Source: Sphaeramia orbicularis (taxonomy: Eukaryota > Chordata > Actinopteri > Kurtiformes > Apogonidae). Taken from it: a DNA stretch of 64,000 bases. The stretch is taken from contig NC_043978.1 of NCBI RefSeq assembly GCF_902148855.1, forward strand, positions 48,161,408 through 48,225,407. The letters run 5' to 3'. The notes beneath the pieces were generated by a model. That model was not told where the DNA came from. It saw only the letters and a list, made by a program, of their open reading frames with translations, and ran no database searches. Positions within the stretch are counted from its first letter, which is position 1. Every line of letters starts with the position of its first letter. Below are positions 43,362 through 55,006 of this stretch, in pieces. The translations under genes were made by a program, and so were the position numbers.

Positions 43362-43911
43362 CAGGGTGGGGAAGCAAAATTTACAATGAACATTTAGTTG
43401 TTTTTTCTCAGCAGGCACTACGTCAATTGTTTTGAAACCAAACATATATTGATGTCATAATCATACCTAACACTATTATCCATACCTTTTCAGAAACTTT
43501 TGCCCATATGAGTAATCAGGAAAGCAAACGTCAAAGAGTGTGTGATTTGCTGAATGCACTCGTCACACCAAAGGAGATTTCAGAAATAGTTGGAGTGTCC
43601 ATAAAGACTGTTTATAATGGAAAGAAGAGAATGACTATGAGCAAAACTGTTACGAGAAAGTCTGGAAGATACTATTAAAGAAGAATGGGAGAAGTTGTCA
43701 CCCGAATATTTGAGGAACACTTGCGCAAGTTTCAGGAAGCGTGTGAAGGCAGTTACTGAGAAAGAAGGAGGACACATAGAATAAAAATATTTTCTATTAT
43801 GTACATTTTCTTGTGGCAAATAAATTCTGATGACTTTCAATAAACTAATTGGTCATACACTGTCTTTCAATCCCTGCCTCAAAATATTGTAAATTTTGCT
43901 TCCCCACCCTG
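43362..43911 (+). mobile_element. Internally deleted mariner-type element, copy 2
   Basis: Ends CAGGGTGGGGAAGC and its reverse complement, flanked by TA (43360-43361, 43912-43913). Inverted repeats extend about 26 bp (GCAAAATTTACAAT). It is about 98% like the copy at 10945 by eye. It keeps the N-terminal helix-turn-helix part and, in another frame (43686-43784), a C-terminal piece WEKLSPEYLRNTCASFRKRV, with the DDE catalytic core deleted. Confidence 0.88.
43508..43678 (+). pseudogene. Mariner transposase N-terminal fragment (56 residues)
   Basis: The frame has the order NQESKRQRVCDLLNALVTPK, then EISEIVGVSIKTVYNGKKRM, a helix-turn-helix DNA-binding module of the mariner type (transposon-end binding). 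It stops at 43678, just after the module, where the element's internal deletion begins. Translated alone it could bind element ends but could not cut DNA; whether it is expressed is unknown. Confidence 0.75.
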
Positions 43912-43913
43912 TA

Positions 43914-44965
43914 TGTCTTTATACACACTGTTCACTACGGTGTTGGGCTCTGGCTAATCGCTCCCCCCTGTACAAAATACTGCCTACTCCAGTCAGCTGG
44001 GGAGAGGTGTGTGGGAGCTTGACGTCTTATCATAAATCAGAGGAAGTAGGCCGCGTTTTGTCCCTGGGCTTTGACTCTAAATGAACCGAACTCCTGTTTT
44101 ACTCCGAGAAACAAACGTCTGGTAATAAGCCGGACCGAAGACGTTCCTCTTTCTTGTTTCCTTCACAGTCCGCTGAAACACTCTGCATGCTGTCAGAGCT
44201 TCTCTTTTTGTCTCTTTGGCTTTTCCTTGAACTATCCAACCTGCAGGTCATTACCTCTCGTCTGCATATCTGACACATCATCATCTTTCTCATCAAGGAA
44301 ATAGCCTATTAAGCTGTCTCTTTAATTTCTCCTCCTAGAGTAACTGCATTTTCTTTCCCAATTCTGCTCCTATAAATCCAGGGGAGTGTCCCATACAATA
44401 GCTCTGGCTTTGAGGAATTTCTGTAAACTGGCTTTAATTATCACTAGGGCTGTCTGATAAGGGATGAAAGACATGATTCTGCTGATGAGAATGAAGAGTG
44501 ATCTTCCCCGACTCTGCCCCTCGGCTTATCTTGATTTAGGAAGAAGTCCAGCTGTTGTTCTGCATTTAAAATCCAGCGATACGAAACTTCAGAAAGATCT
44601 ATTTCTGTACATTTGAGTATGGAAAAAAGATCCCATAAATGTGAACTCTGATATTTTCAACAACTTCACTCTGTGGTAGAATGGTTGGTGTAATAAATCA
44701 TGCGACATCATGGTGTATTATAGCGGCATCGAGATAAACTGAAATTGGATGGGGTACTGTCTGCGCCGTCAAATATTGCAGCCCACACTTGTTAAAAATG
44801 CAGCAAAGAAAAAGCCTTGTGACCTGGTTATCACAGTTTTATGCCTTTTGATCACCAGTTATTATTAAGAAAAAGTTTATGTGCAGCTTGCAATAAGGAG
44901 AGAGAAGAAAGAAGCTATTGTTGGTGTAAAAATTGTTTAAAGGAGATATATGTAGTATTTGTACT
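43914..44965. other. Unique non-coding DNA
   Basis: No local repeat family and no gene recognised. Two 65-77 codon frames overlap at 44071-44304 on opposite strands. The sequence 44640-44800 is varied, with GTGTAATAAATCATGCGAC and CGTCAAATATTGCAGC, and would be worth a conservation test. Confidence 0.4.
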
Positions 44966-44969
44966 TTAA

Positions 44970-45520
44970 CACATAAAGACCTACATAAAGTGCTACTTAT
45001 GTGGCAGTTCCAAAATCTTTTTTTCTCCATATTTAACATTTCTTAAGTGATTTATTAAGCATTTAATGCAGTTAATGCACTGAATGCAGCTAAAAGATAG
45101 TGCAATAGGATGTGACTGTGTCTGTATGTTTTTATTTATTTTTTTAATCTATTTTATGGTAGTGTGATTGTGTCTGTGTGTTTTTCTTTTCTTTATCTAT
45201 TTATTATGCGAGTATGATTGTGTATGTGTGTGTTTTTATGTTAGGGATTGTACCTTTTAGGATCGTACTTTTTAATTTTGTTGTACAAATGTACAATGAC
45301 AATAAAGTTCTATTCTATTCTATTCTGTTTATTGTAATATTATCCACTGTATTTTGCATTTTTTCTGAGAAAATCAGGTATATTCTTATATTTAATTTAC
45401 TGTTAATGGAGATGTTCATAAAAGCTCAAAGTACAGTTGAGAAAAAAACTGAACAAAAAGTGACTTTTTCAGTAAAATATATCAATAACTGAACACAACA
45501 ACTGAAAACAAGTGTCTCCA
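44970..45520 (-). mobile_element. piggyBac-like MITE, family A, interrupted and 3'-cut
   Basis: It starts after TTAA (44966-44969) with CACATAAAGACCTAC. Family A words resume after a LINE tail (TTTATTGTAATATTATCC at 45329) and run to CAAGTGTCTCCA at 45520, where a CACTG element abuts. The remaining third of family A is missing. Confidence 0.6.
45063..45327 (+). mobile_element. LINE 3' end with (TTCTA)n tail
   Basis: It ends TTGTACAAATGTACAATGAC, AATAAAGTTC and a TATTC pentamer tail, a standard LINE 3' end. Upstream is a thrice-repeated GTGTGATTGTGTCTGTGTG-type segment. It sits inside a family A copy, so it is younger than that copy. Coding parts are absent. Confidence 0.55.
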
Positions 45521-46300
45521 CACTGTAAAAAAAAAAACAGTATTATTCCGGCAGCAAGGGTGCCGAAAAAATACTGTTAAATAATGGAAAATAACCATCT
45601 CACAAAAATATGGTAATTTTCCGTAATTAAATTACAGTTTTTTGCCCTAACTTTACATGAGATTTTGCTTTTTTTTTTTTTTTTACTTTTTAATGTTTAA
45701 TAAGGAATATTTACATGTATTAAAACAATCAAATTACCTATAAATATATATATATAACTAATTTTCAATGAAACTAAGTTGTACAATCCACTGATAAAAA
45801 CTGTATTTGGACAGTTTATCAGTGCTTATACATGTTATACATTCACAAAAATACATGTATTCAACATTTTTGTTGTGAAAACTCCTGTAATTACACAAGA
45901 TATTTGTCAATTAACAAACAAGTCCTGTGAAACTTACAAAACAAATACTTCTTTTATGGTTAATTGTCAGTAATTTTATCTGGTTTTATTTATTTATCTG
46001 TTTTTTTTACATTATTAAACTTTAAATTAACAGTTTAATCTCATCAATAGAAAAGAAATATTTGTGAAATTATGATACATTTGCAAATGTCAGCTGCTGC
46101 TAGCAAACAATTATGTCATACTCGGAGATATGTTCGTTCAAAGTCTTGACCTTATATGTGCAAATGTTGTAAATTAAGAAGGAATTAAAAAAGGTTGTAG
46201 AAATCCACTCGATTTTTGCCGGAATTAATATAAAGATAGCTTTGCAGCACCTGGAGGGTTCAAATACAAACTTTATGAAGTTTTAGGGTCCAAATACACA
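45521..46300. mobile_element. CACTG-ended element (CACTGTAAAAA family), left end, right end unclear
   Basis: It starts CACTGTAAAAAAAAAAAC, then TATTATTCCGGCAGC and AGGGTGCCG. The copy at 46945-47645 shares the start and the GGCAGC motif. No matching right end could be placed before the next repeat. The rest is AT-rich without a gene. Confidence 0.5.
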
Positions 46301-46309
46301 AATAAACAA

Positions 46310-46556
46310 GAAAAGCACTAAGAGAGCGCAAACCTCCGCTAAGACAGATCTGCCTCCCGTGCGTGTTTGTTTGTTTGTTTGTTTGTTTGTTAGCAAGATA
46401 ACTCAAAAAGTTATGGACGGATTTTCATGAAATTTTCAGGAAATGTTGATACTGGCACAAGGAACAACTGATTCAATTTTGGTGGTGGCCGGGGGGGGGG
46501 GGAATCTGTCTTGGCACACAAAGCAAAGCGATCACAATGCCTCCTGGCGGAGGTAA
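46310..46556. repeat. CTAG-type repeat with related sequence at both ends
   Basis: The left end AAAAGCACTAAGAGAGCGC and ACCTCCGC, with GGCGGAGGT at the right end, form an inverted pair. The interior has a (GTTT)n tract (46366-46391), AACTCAAAAAGTTATGG, and a G10 run at 46491-46502. Related to 4030-4216 and 29300-29492. Sequence at both ends argues for a terminal-inverted-repeat element rather than a Helitron. Confidence 0.5.
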
Positions 46557-46944
46557 TGAACCAAAGACTACTAAAAGTGGGTTTAGTAAAATATGACCCC
46601 TTTAAACTGAAATCGTGGCATTTCTGTTGTATTATTATCTTTGTTAAGTTTATTATTTGTTGATACTAGATTCAAATGAAACTGTGACAGTTCTGACAGT
46701 ATTCTGTATATAATTTGTCAAAGGAGGAACCGTAGTGTTACTCACTGGTTTCTAAATGGTTATTTCGAAGCTAGTAGTTTGTGATTTTGCCATCACTGCA
46801 TTGGCTTTTTGTTACCAGAAGTGACCATATTTGGACAAAAAGGGTGGATCAGCAGGACTCCAAGGGGTCAGAGGTGAATTAATGCCAAACCCTAGCTTAC
46901 AGACGCAGTAAAATGGTAAATTTCATAAAGCACCCTATTATATA
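46557..46944. other. Unassigned non-coding stretch
   Basis: No gene and no firm repeat match. Ordinary composition. GACCATATTTGGAC and AAAGGGTGG near 46820 may be decayed repeat, but I cannot place it. Confidence 0.35.
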
Positions 46945-47645
46945 CACTGTAAAAAAAAAAATTCCTGTTGTTTTTACGGAAAAAAAAAAAAAAATGGCAG
47001 CTGTGGTTTCCAGAACAATACTGTAAAAAACACATCCAACTATAAACATATTTGCAGAGTAACATGTAGATTTAACTGGTAAATGGACTGCACTTATTTA
47101 GCACTTCTCTCCACCCTCATGGTGTCCAAAGCATTTTCCAAATCCACCAGGTCCAACTGGAAACAATTTAGGGTTCAGTGTCTTCCATGGACACTTAACA
47201 TATGGACAGTCGGAGCCAGGATTTGAACCACCAACCCTTTGGTTATTGGACAAGCTGCTCTACCAACTCTACCAACCCATTAATGTACAAGTTTAAAATG
47301 TTATATTGTTAAAGTTTACTTTTTTTATAACTTTATACATATATATATATATATGAGCAAATATGCCGTTATTTCAACATTATGGTCTTTGCAATTTAAA
47401 TGACGCCACATTGTATTTCAATTCACAGTTTTATTTTCTAAAAACAATAGAAATGCATCATTTCTACATACAAATCTGGTTTTGTTTACATACTCTTCCT
47501 GTAAAACTACAGCTATATTTGTCTCAATCGTTAACCCAAAAATCTTTTCAAATAAACAACTTTGCATCGTATTGTCACTTACAGTTTTTTTATGTTGCAA
47601 TTTTACAATTTTTTGGTGTTAATTCTACAGTCATTTTTTACAGTG
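46945..47645. mobile_element. CACTG-ended element (CACTGTAAAAA family), complete, 701 bp
   Basis: Left end CACTGTAAAAAAAAAAATTC, right end CATTTTTTACAGTG, with TA on both sides (46943-46944, 47646-47647). A GGCAGCTGTGGTTTCCAG block follows the left end. It carries a fish-specific repeat at 47085-47275. A 124-codon frame crossing its right half is not a recognisable protein. The termini and 2-bp duplication fit CACTA/EnSpm. Confidence 0.7.
47085..47275 (+). repeat. Teleost 'GTAAATGGACTGCAC' repeat
   Basis: GTAAATGGACTGCACTTATTT, then TTAGGGTTCAGTGTC, GGACACTTAACATATGGAC, and TTTGAACCACCAACCC to CTACCAACTC. I recall this order of phrases as a very common fish repeat. The class is not certain from this copy. 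It sits wholly inside the CACTG element. Confidence 0.55.
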
Positions 47646-47647
47646 TA

Positions 47648-47945
47648 CAACTTTCAGTCAGGAAAGCTTGTGGTTCTGACCATGTTTGGGTCATTCAAAA
47701 CAGATCATTAGTGCAGATGTTGACACCAACCATATGAAAAACTGAAGAGATATGTGGTTTGACTGTTCACGCTATTACTCTATTACTACTACTCACTCCA
47801 TTATTCTATTTTTTATTTTTGTTTTGTTTTATTATTATTATGTTTTCTCTATGTTTTGTATTATGTTTGTGTCTGAAATGAACTAAAACTAAACTAAACG
47901 CTGTGCTGTGGATCCAACAGTTACATATAGACACAATAACCACAT

Positions 47946-47982
<37 letters not shown>

Positions 47983-48641
47983 TGTGTGTACCTCAGAAAC
48001 ACACATATTGCAGTCTAATCCCCACATGGTCAGGTATAATAAATGATCTCGACTCGAGGATGCAGAACATAACACAATGTGCAGTACACTTTCCCGCACA
48101 GTTATTTACTAAAAAATTATGCTAATGGCCAACTAAGCCTAACGCTTATTTTAATGATTATTATTATTATCTGTATATTCATTTTAAATGTCATCTGCAG
48201 TAGCTGAGCACAGCATAGTTATTGGTGCTAATTGAATTGTATTTTGCCTTGGCAAATAATGAATTAATCTCAACAGCAAAACATAGCATAATATAGCACA
48301 AAGGATGATATCCAACACACACATAAACTGTAATAGGTTAATAATTATCACAGTGCACACGGTGGGGTTTCACTGAACACACACCAAGATGTTTGTTTCC
48401 AGGAAAAACAAACAGGTCTGTTGTACTTTTACTTCCCCCTTAAATTCTCTGTTGAAATAAACAGTCGTTGTCATCGTCTTCAACAAAGTTCTGGCTGCAA
48501 TCGACAAACAAAGAGAAAGGCTTTCAAAGAATGAAACATTTCACTGTCAAACTATTAAAGTATTAAAACTATAAAAATGCTTACAAGTAGGGCGATATAC
48601 AGTTTTTTTTTTTACTATATTATAATCAAAAACTATGACAC
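47648..48641. other. Mostly unique non-coding DNA with a (TG)n tract
   Basis: A TG repeat lies at 47951-47989. 47740-47905 is T/A-rich and ends in AACTAAAACTAAACTAAAC, perhaps a LINE tail. 48000-48590 is varied and unmatched locally. No gene is recognised. Confidence 0.4.
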
Positions 48642-49544
48642 CGTATTAGGGCCACATAAGAAAATAAAAACGTGTCACTACAAGAATAAAGTCATTAAAT
48701 ATTGAGATAAAACCCACAATTTTATGAGAATAAAGTTGAATTACAAAAAAGTCATAATTCTATGAGGATAAAGTCATAATATTGTGAGAATGAAATCATA
48801 GTTTTAAAAAAACTCAGAATTTAATAGCAATAATGTTGTACTTTTAGTAGATTAAAGTCGTAATATTTCAAGAAAAAAGCCATAATATTATGAGAATAAA
48901 GTTGTAGTTTTAAAAACACTCATAATTGAACAAAAATAATGTTGTACTTTTATGTGAAGCTGTAACATTTTGAAAATAAATTCACAATAGTGCAATAAAA
49001 AGTCATAATTTAGAAATTGTAAGCCTTAAGCCTTGGTAATGACAGAGTTTCCAGTTACAATGAACGCAACAAGCAGAGCAGCAACTTTCACTTCTGTTGG
49101 ACCAAACGACTAATGCTAATGTGCTGATGGTGGGCGGGGCTAATAGGCTCAGTATTTGGTTGTGCGTAAACCCCAAATAAAAGAATAACCTCACAAAATG
49201 TTCCAAGTTCTTCATTATGCAATGAGTGGGTACAACTTTATTCTTGTAAATTATGATATTTTCCCTACCTGTTTTTAAATTACGGTATTTTCGTGAAATT
49301 ATGATTTAATTCTCGAAATATGAGGACTTTAATCTCATAAAAGTACATTATTTTCATTAACTTATGAGGGTTTTTTTTAAACTATGACTTTATTCTCAAA
49401 ATATAATGACTTAATTCTCTTAAAATTATGAATCTTTTTGTATTCCATTAAATCATTTTATCATAAAATTATAGATTTAGTATAGATATTTTACTACTTT
49501 TGTGTTTTTGTTTTTTTTCTTTTCTTTTATGTGGTCCTAATACG
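48642..49544. mobile_element. Large inverted-repeat (foldback-like) element, 903 bp
   Basis: CCGTATTAGGGCCACATAA at the left and TTATGTGGTCCTAATACG at the right are inverted with one difference. The left half repeats words like GAGAATAAAGTCATAAT; the right half has their complements (ATTATGACTTTATTCTC-like). The centre (about 49015-49215) is different, GC-richer sequence. It has no transposase and no clear target duplication. It may belong to a TIR-transposon family that amplified by internal repeats. Confidence 0.65.
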
Positions 49545-49570
49545 AGCCATAAAAATCACCACAGACCCAT

Positions 49571-50673
<1,103 letters not shown>

Positions 50674-50953
50674 GCAGGGGTCACCAGCCCTGGTCCTTGA
50701 GAGCTACTATAATGGATTAATTCAAGATTTTTTACTTAATTCAAGCAAAAAAAATCTGACAATGGAACAAGTGAAAATTATCTTGGGAAGATTTCTTGAA
50801 ATAAGATTTTCAAGATCTATTGTCTAAAAATCAGTTCTTATATCTCACTGAAAAGTTACTCTTTAGATGATTATGTCTTATTTTAAGTGTGATGAGATAT
50901 TTTGACTAGAAATGAGAAAAATACACTTGGTAAGATTTTGATTTTTTTCAGTG
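50674..50953. mobile_element. hAT 5' end fragment followed by CACTGCAAAAATC-family fragment
   Basis: CAGGGGTCACCAGCCCTGG then TCCTTGAGAGCTAC (50674-50712) is the start of another fish hAT family. 50715-50953 then matches the CACTGCAAAAATC element at 12905-13144 without its left end, closing with TTTTTTTCAGTG. Confidence 0.55.
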
Positions 50954-51013
50954 TTTTAAAACAAAATTGAAATCATACACCCCCTCTTCTAGCCTTTTTT
51001 GGGTTAGGGTTAG

Positions 51014-51342
51014 CTCTAGCATAATGGGTAAGTGACTGTTTTTGGTAATTTACACAAACATTATGGGGCCAATCCTGTGCCTCAGACAGACATATTGGTT
51101 TTTATAACACTATACACTTTTATAGACATTTTGAAGCTGTAAATAGTGAATATAAGGGATTTTTGTCACTTTACGACCTTATAACAGTTGTTTTATTGCA
51201 TGTGTTTACTTTCTAGCAAGTGCTGCTCGGATGCAAGAGGAGGGAGACTGTTGTCACGGCAACCAATGAGGAAGTAAGATGACGATGTCCAATAAGATGC
51301 TAAGGTTGAAATTTTGAATTACAGATTATTTCAATGAAAGGG
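51014..51342 (-). mobile_element. piggyBac-like MITE, family C, near-complete
   Basis: It begins after TTAG (a changed TTAA) with CTCTAGCATAATGGG and ends TCAATGAAAGGG, TTAA (51343-51346). The order is the reverse of 14638-14985, including GGGGCCAATCCTGTGCC and GTTGTCACGGCAACCAATG. Confidence 0.7.
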
Positions 51343-51489
51343 TTAACTGGTTCATCTAAATTCCCTGTGGGTGTGAATGTGAGTGTAAATGGTTGTTTGT
51401 ATGTTTATTTCAGCCCTTCAATGAGCTGCTGATACATTAAGGATGTACCCAGCCTTCGCCCTTTGGTATGTGGGTTAGATTCCAACGAG

Positions 51490-52178
51490 CAGGGGTGTCA
51501 AACTCATTTTAGTTCAGGGGCACACACAGCCTAATATGATATCAACAAGGCCGGACCAGTAAAATAATATAAACAATATTAAAAGAACTTATAAATAATA
51601 TCAATTCCAAAGATTTTTTCTATGTTTTTTAGTGAATAAAGTCAAATTCTGTATTGAAAATATTTACATCTACGAACCGTACTTGAACACAACATGAACC
51701 AATCTAATCAACCTGAAAATTCTTAAGAAAATTAAGCGCAATTTTAACAATATTACGCCTTAGTTTATCATTTATACATGTGCATCACAACTTACAGATC
51801 ACAGTGGATCTACAAATACACAAAACATTTAATAACAGGCAGAGTATTGGTACAATTCCACATACTTCTCTTAAGACATTTCAGGTTTTTCACATTTTTT
51901 GTAAAAAGTAGTCTGTAAATGTAAACATTTTTGTGTAATATAAAAAATTTTTACACTAAACGAGAAAAATTTGCCTTTTTCATTATTTATAGGTTATTAT
52001 GATAGTATTTTACTGGTCTGATCCACTTTCGATTCAATTGACCCAATATGATTTGAACATCCTTGATTGTTAATTTCTTCAGTATAATTTCCACATTTCA
52101 CAGATTCATCCCCGGGGGCCGGACTGGACCCTTCGGCGGGCTGATTTTGGCCCCCGGGCCGCATGTTTGACACCTGTG
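51490..52178 (+). mobile_element. hAT-type MITE (CAGGGGTGTCAAAC family)
   Basis: Ends CAGGGGTGTCAAACTC and TTTGACACCTGTG; subterminal GGCCGGACCAG and CCGGGCCGCATG blocks. The interior is like 25830-26539. The flanking 8-mers do not match well, so the duplication is lost or the end is altered. Confidence 0.78.
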
Positions 52179-53056
52179 CTCTAGAGGATTAAGCAACTCG
52201 TGAAACAAATGAATGAATGATTAAAGTGCATTAAATTAAAGCACACTGACCTTGGACTGATGACCTACTCATATGTGATTATGGCTAATTCATGTAAGCT
52301 ACTTATGCATTATTGTATGTCAGATTTGCATTGTGCGTGATAAATGAAATTGATCAGATGGTTTAAATTAGGCAAGCACAGAAAAAAAAATCACACCCGG
52401 CAAACACTCTGTACAATCACTGTGTCTTGAGGCATGTGTTTAGGGGAGTAAACATCTCCAATATTCATGATAAACAGCTACAAAGGCCTTATTAAATTTG
52501 GCCCAGAGTACAAAGCACATTTTTAAACAATAAAATTCTTCTCATTTGTCTTCTCCTTAACTTGTGTGATTTATGCAAAGCCTTCTATGGCGTTCTGTAA
52601 CTCAGCAATATGCACTTGGCATTTTAATAACATTTTCCAATAAAACACAACACCTTTGGCAAAGGTAGCGGTTTGTGCGGTTGTTTGTGTGATATTGTGT
52701 AGTGTGTTGCGTTGCGGAACATTCTGTCATTTCGTGAAACTATTAATTTATAATAGCTAGAGGCGGTTTCATGTGTAGGATCGGTGAAGAGTCAAGGCTC
52801 AGCCCAGCGTTCACATAGTTGAGTTAATTTACGTCTTGGTGTGCATGTTTTACAGTTTTAAGAGCACACACTGAAGAACGCCTGTTGATACAATAACAGT
52901 TCAGGAAAATGAGGACGCATGGTCTTTATTCCTCTGTATTTTATATTAGATACAAGACAAATACAGGGAGAATATGTCCTGTTTTGTGTTTTTATTGTAA
53001 AGCCTTAACATAGTAAATAGTATTTTGTCTTTACTATTGTTGGTATGCAATTATTA
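52179..53056. other. Unique non-coding DNA, candidate conserved elements
   Basis: No local repeat. 52240-52400 and 52480-52700 are varied and dense in TAAT, ATTCATGATAAA and TTTATGCAAAG-type words typical of developmental regulatory sequence (ATTTGCATTGTG resembles an octamer site). This is an impression from composition; no frame longer than a few dozen codons is present. Confidence 0.45.
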
Positions 53057-53636
53057 CACTGGTCAGCAACAAATTTATTAAGTTTTTTGAGCTGATTTAG
53101 GATAATTTTGGTGTGCTGAATCCAAAAATCACATTAATTTTGCTCAATCAGGTCAACTTTCTGAACTATGCTACATATTGGCTTTTTAACATTTTTGCTT
53201 ACATTTATGAGCATTTTCACATCATATGATACAAAATTCTTTCATATTTCTTGCAATAAACGAGTTCTGAAGATTTTACTTTTGCCAATTTATGATTAAT
53301 GTTTTTTTTTTTAATATTACAGGTGAATGAAATGGCTTCGACTGGAAGATCTTGCAAAAATAAGCCTGACGTATTCTGCTACATCTGCGGTGAATACACC
53401 ATTGTACCTAACAGGAATCAAGTCACAAGTTTCATAAAGTGTGCTTACCAATCTTATTTTGGTATTAATTATTATATTTTGTGAGAAGATCAAATTTTTC
53501 AAAATCAAATTAGCAAAAAAACCTGACCTGACTGAGAAAAACAGATGTCATTTTTGGATTTAGCGGTGCAAAATGGTCCTAATTCGGTTGAAAAAACCTA
53601 GACAACTTGCAAAAAACATTTTTTTGTAACCCAGTG
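53057..53636 (+). mobile_element. CACTGG-ended element, fullest copy, 580 bp
   Basis: It begins CACTGGTCAGCAACAAATT and ends TTTTTTGTAACCCAGTG with TA on both sides (53055-53056, 53637-53638). It carries a T-rich tract ending in AG at 53321-53322, followed by a start codon and a short cysteine-bearing frame (53332-53484). Related copies: 16182-16616 (internally deleted) and 43056-43293 (left part). Confidence 0.72.
53332..53484 (+). pseudogene. Truncated cysteine-rich ORF (CYICGEY type)
   Basis: Fifty residues beginning MASTGRSCKNKPD, with the CxxC-containing phrase VFCYICGEYTIV, then NQVTSFIKCAYQSYFG, and a stop. I recall this phrase as the N-terminus of multi-copy, uncharacterised cysteine-rich proteins in arthropods and fish. 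The polypyrimidine tract and AG just before it suggest that it began as an exon. Here it is cut short, and the larger protein is missing. Function is unknown. Confidence 0.55.
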
Positions 53637-53780
53637 TAATTAATACCAAAATAAGATTGGCATATATAGTGGATCTTAACTGTCCGGCCCTTCCAAATAT
53701 GACATCACTGGTTTCCAATTTTTTTTCAAATTCTCCCAGTTTGTCTTTAAGTGTGTATCCACTCCTCTCTAAATGAAGGG

Positions 53781-54274
53781 CATTGGTGTAGTCAAGGGTA
53801 TACGGGGGTATAAGGAGTATACCCACTTATTTTTCAGTCAGCATTGCATATACCCACTTCTAAATCCCCCTGATGTGCATCATTCAGTCAAATTGCTCAT
53901 TTTTTCCCCTCGGCTGGTGAAGCCATGACCCGCCCTACTCTGCCTCTAATTGGCTAGTACTCACTGCCTTCACTGATTAGACTGGTTAACTTTAGGCATA
54001 AGGACTGATGAGCCAATCAGATGCAGAGTAGGGCGGGTCATGCCAAGGAAAATATTGATATCTAGCACTGTCCACCTCTGGAACCTGATTGGACACCTCA
54101 GCTGCCAGTGCCACCCCAGTTGATTGACAGGTCGCTGTACATGCAGTAATTGGGGTTTGGAGTATATAAGTTTTTACTTCTTCCTGCTCCTTTTCGAGCA
54201 TGTATAATTCCATTTCCTTTGTTGTCTTTATCTTATTATTATTATTAGTAGTAGTAGTAGTAGTTGTTGTAGTT

Positions 54275-54313
<39 letters not shown>

Positions 54314-55006
54314 TTGTTATTTATTTATTTATTTGTTTATTTATTTATTTATTATTAATATTATTATTTATGTATTTATTTTTGTGGTTTGTTTGCTTAT
54401 CAATCACTTATGTACCAGTACTTATATTTTGCTGGTTGATTTATGTTTTTATTTCACTGTCTACATGTTCAAAATAACGATTTCATTCATTCATTCATTC
54501 ATTCATTCATTCATTCATCTCATTGAAAGATCAGCGATTATTGGAAATGCGAATGAGAAAGGCAGAATAAATATATTTCAAGTGAGTGACACATAGTGAG
54601 AGAATCTACTTTCATGGAATACATAATTCTGAGGTAAGTTTTAAGGTGGTTTCCAAATGAATCACTGAGGAGAAGAGATTTTGCCACTAATAGTTCAACC
54701 ATGCGGCTAGACTAACATTATGAAAGGCTAACGTTATCCTATGTTTGCCTCATGCTGAATACATTTACATTCATGCAGCTGCTTGTGTGACTAGTAATAC
54801 TTACAAACTGCTCCTGATCAAGTCGTGATAATTTTATAATAGTGAGTAAATACTACTAATGGATTTTTAGGTAAACTAAATACAGCGGTCTTAAATGTCA
54901 CTGTTTCTAAAATGGCATTTTTCTGGACTTTAAAACAAACAAAAAAAGAAAAAAGAAGCTAAAAATAGAGAGTATAACCTTTTCTCCAGGGACCACTACA
55001 CCACTG
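53781..55006. mobile_element. Element with (C)CAGTGGTGTAG-type inverted ends
   Basis: The left end CATTGGTGTAGTCAAGGG and the right end, reverse-complemented as CCAGTGGTGTAGTGG, are inverted relatives. Inside are a 32-bp hairpin arm pair (53924-53955 / 54011-54042), GTA/ATT microsatellites (54232-54360), and a (ATTC)n tract at 54485-54517 that looks like a LINE tail. No transposase gene. Class not assigned. Confidence 0.5.
54232..54517. repeat. Compound microsatellites (GTA)n, (TTAT)n and (ATTC)n
   Basis: Three tracts: GTA/GTT triplets at about 54246-54310, TTATTTAT-type repeats to about 54385, and nine or so ATTC units at 54485-54517. The last follows ATGTTCAAAATAACG and could be a LINE 3' tail. 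Confidence 0.75.

Noticed and set aside
47363-47737. A 124-codon frame
   Set aside because: It crosses the right end of the CACTG element at 46945-47645, and the translation shows no domain.
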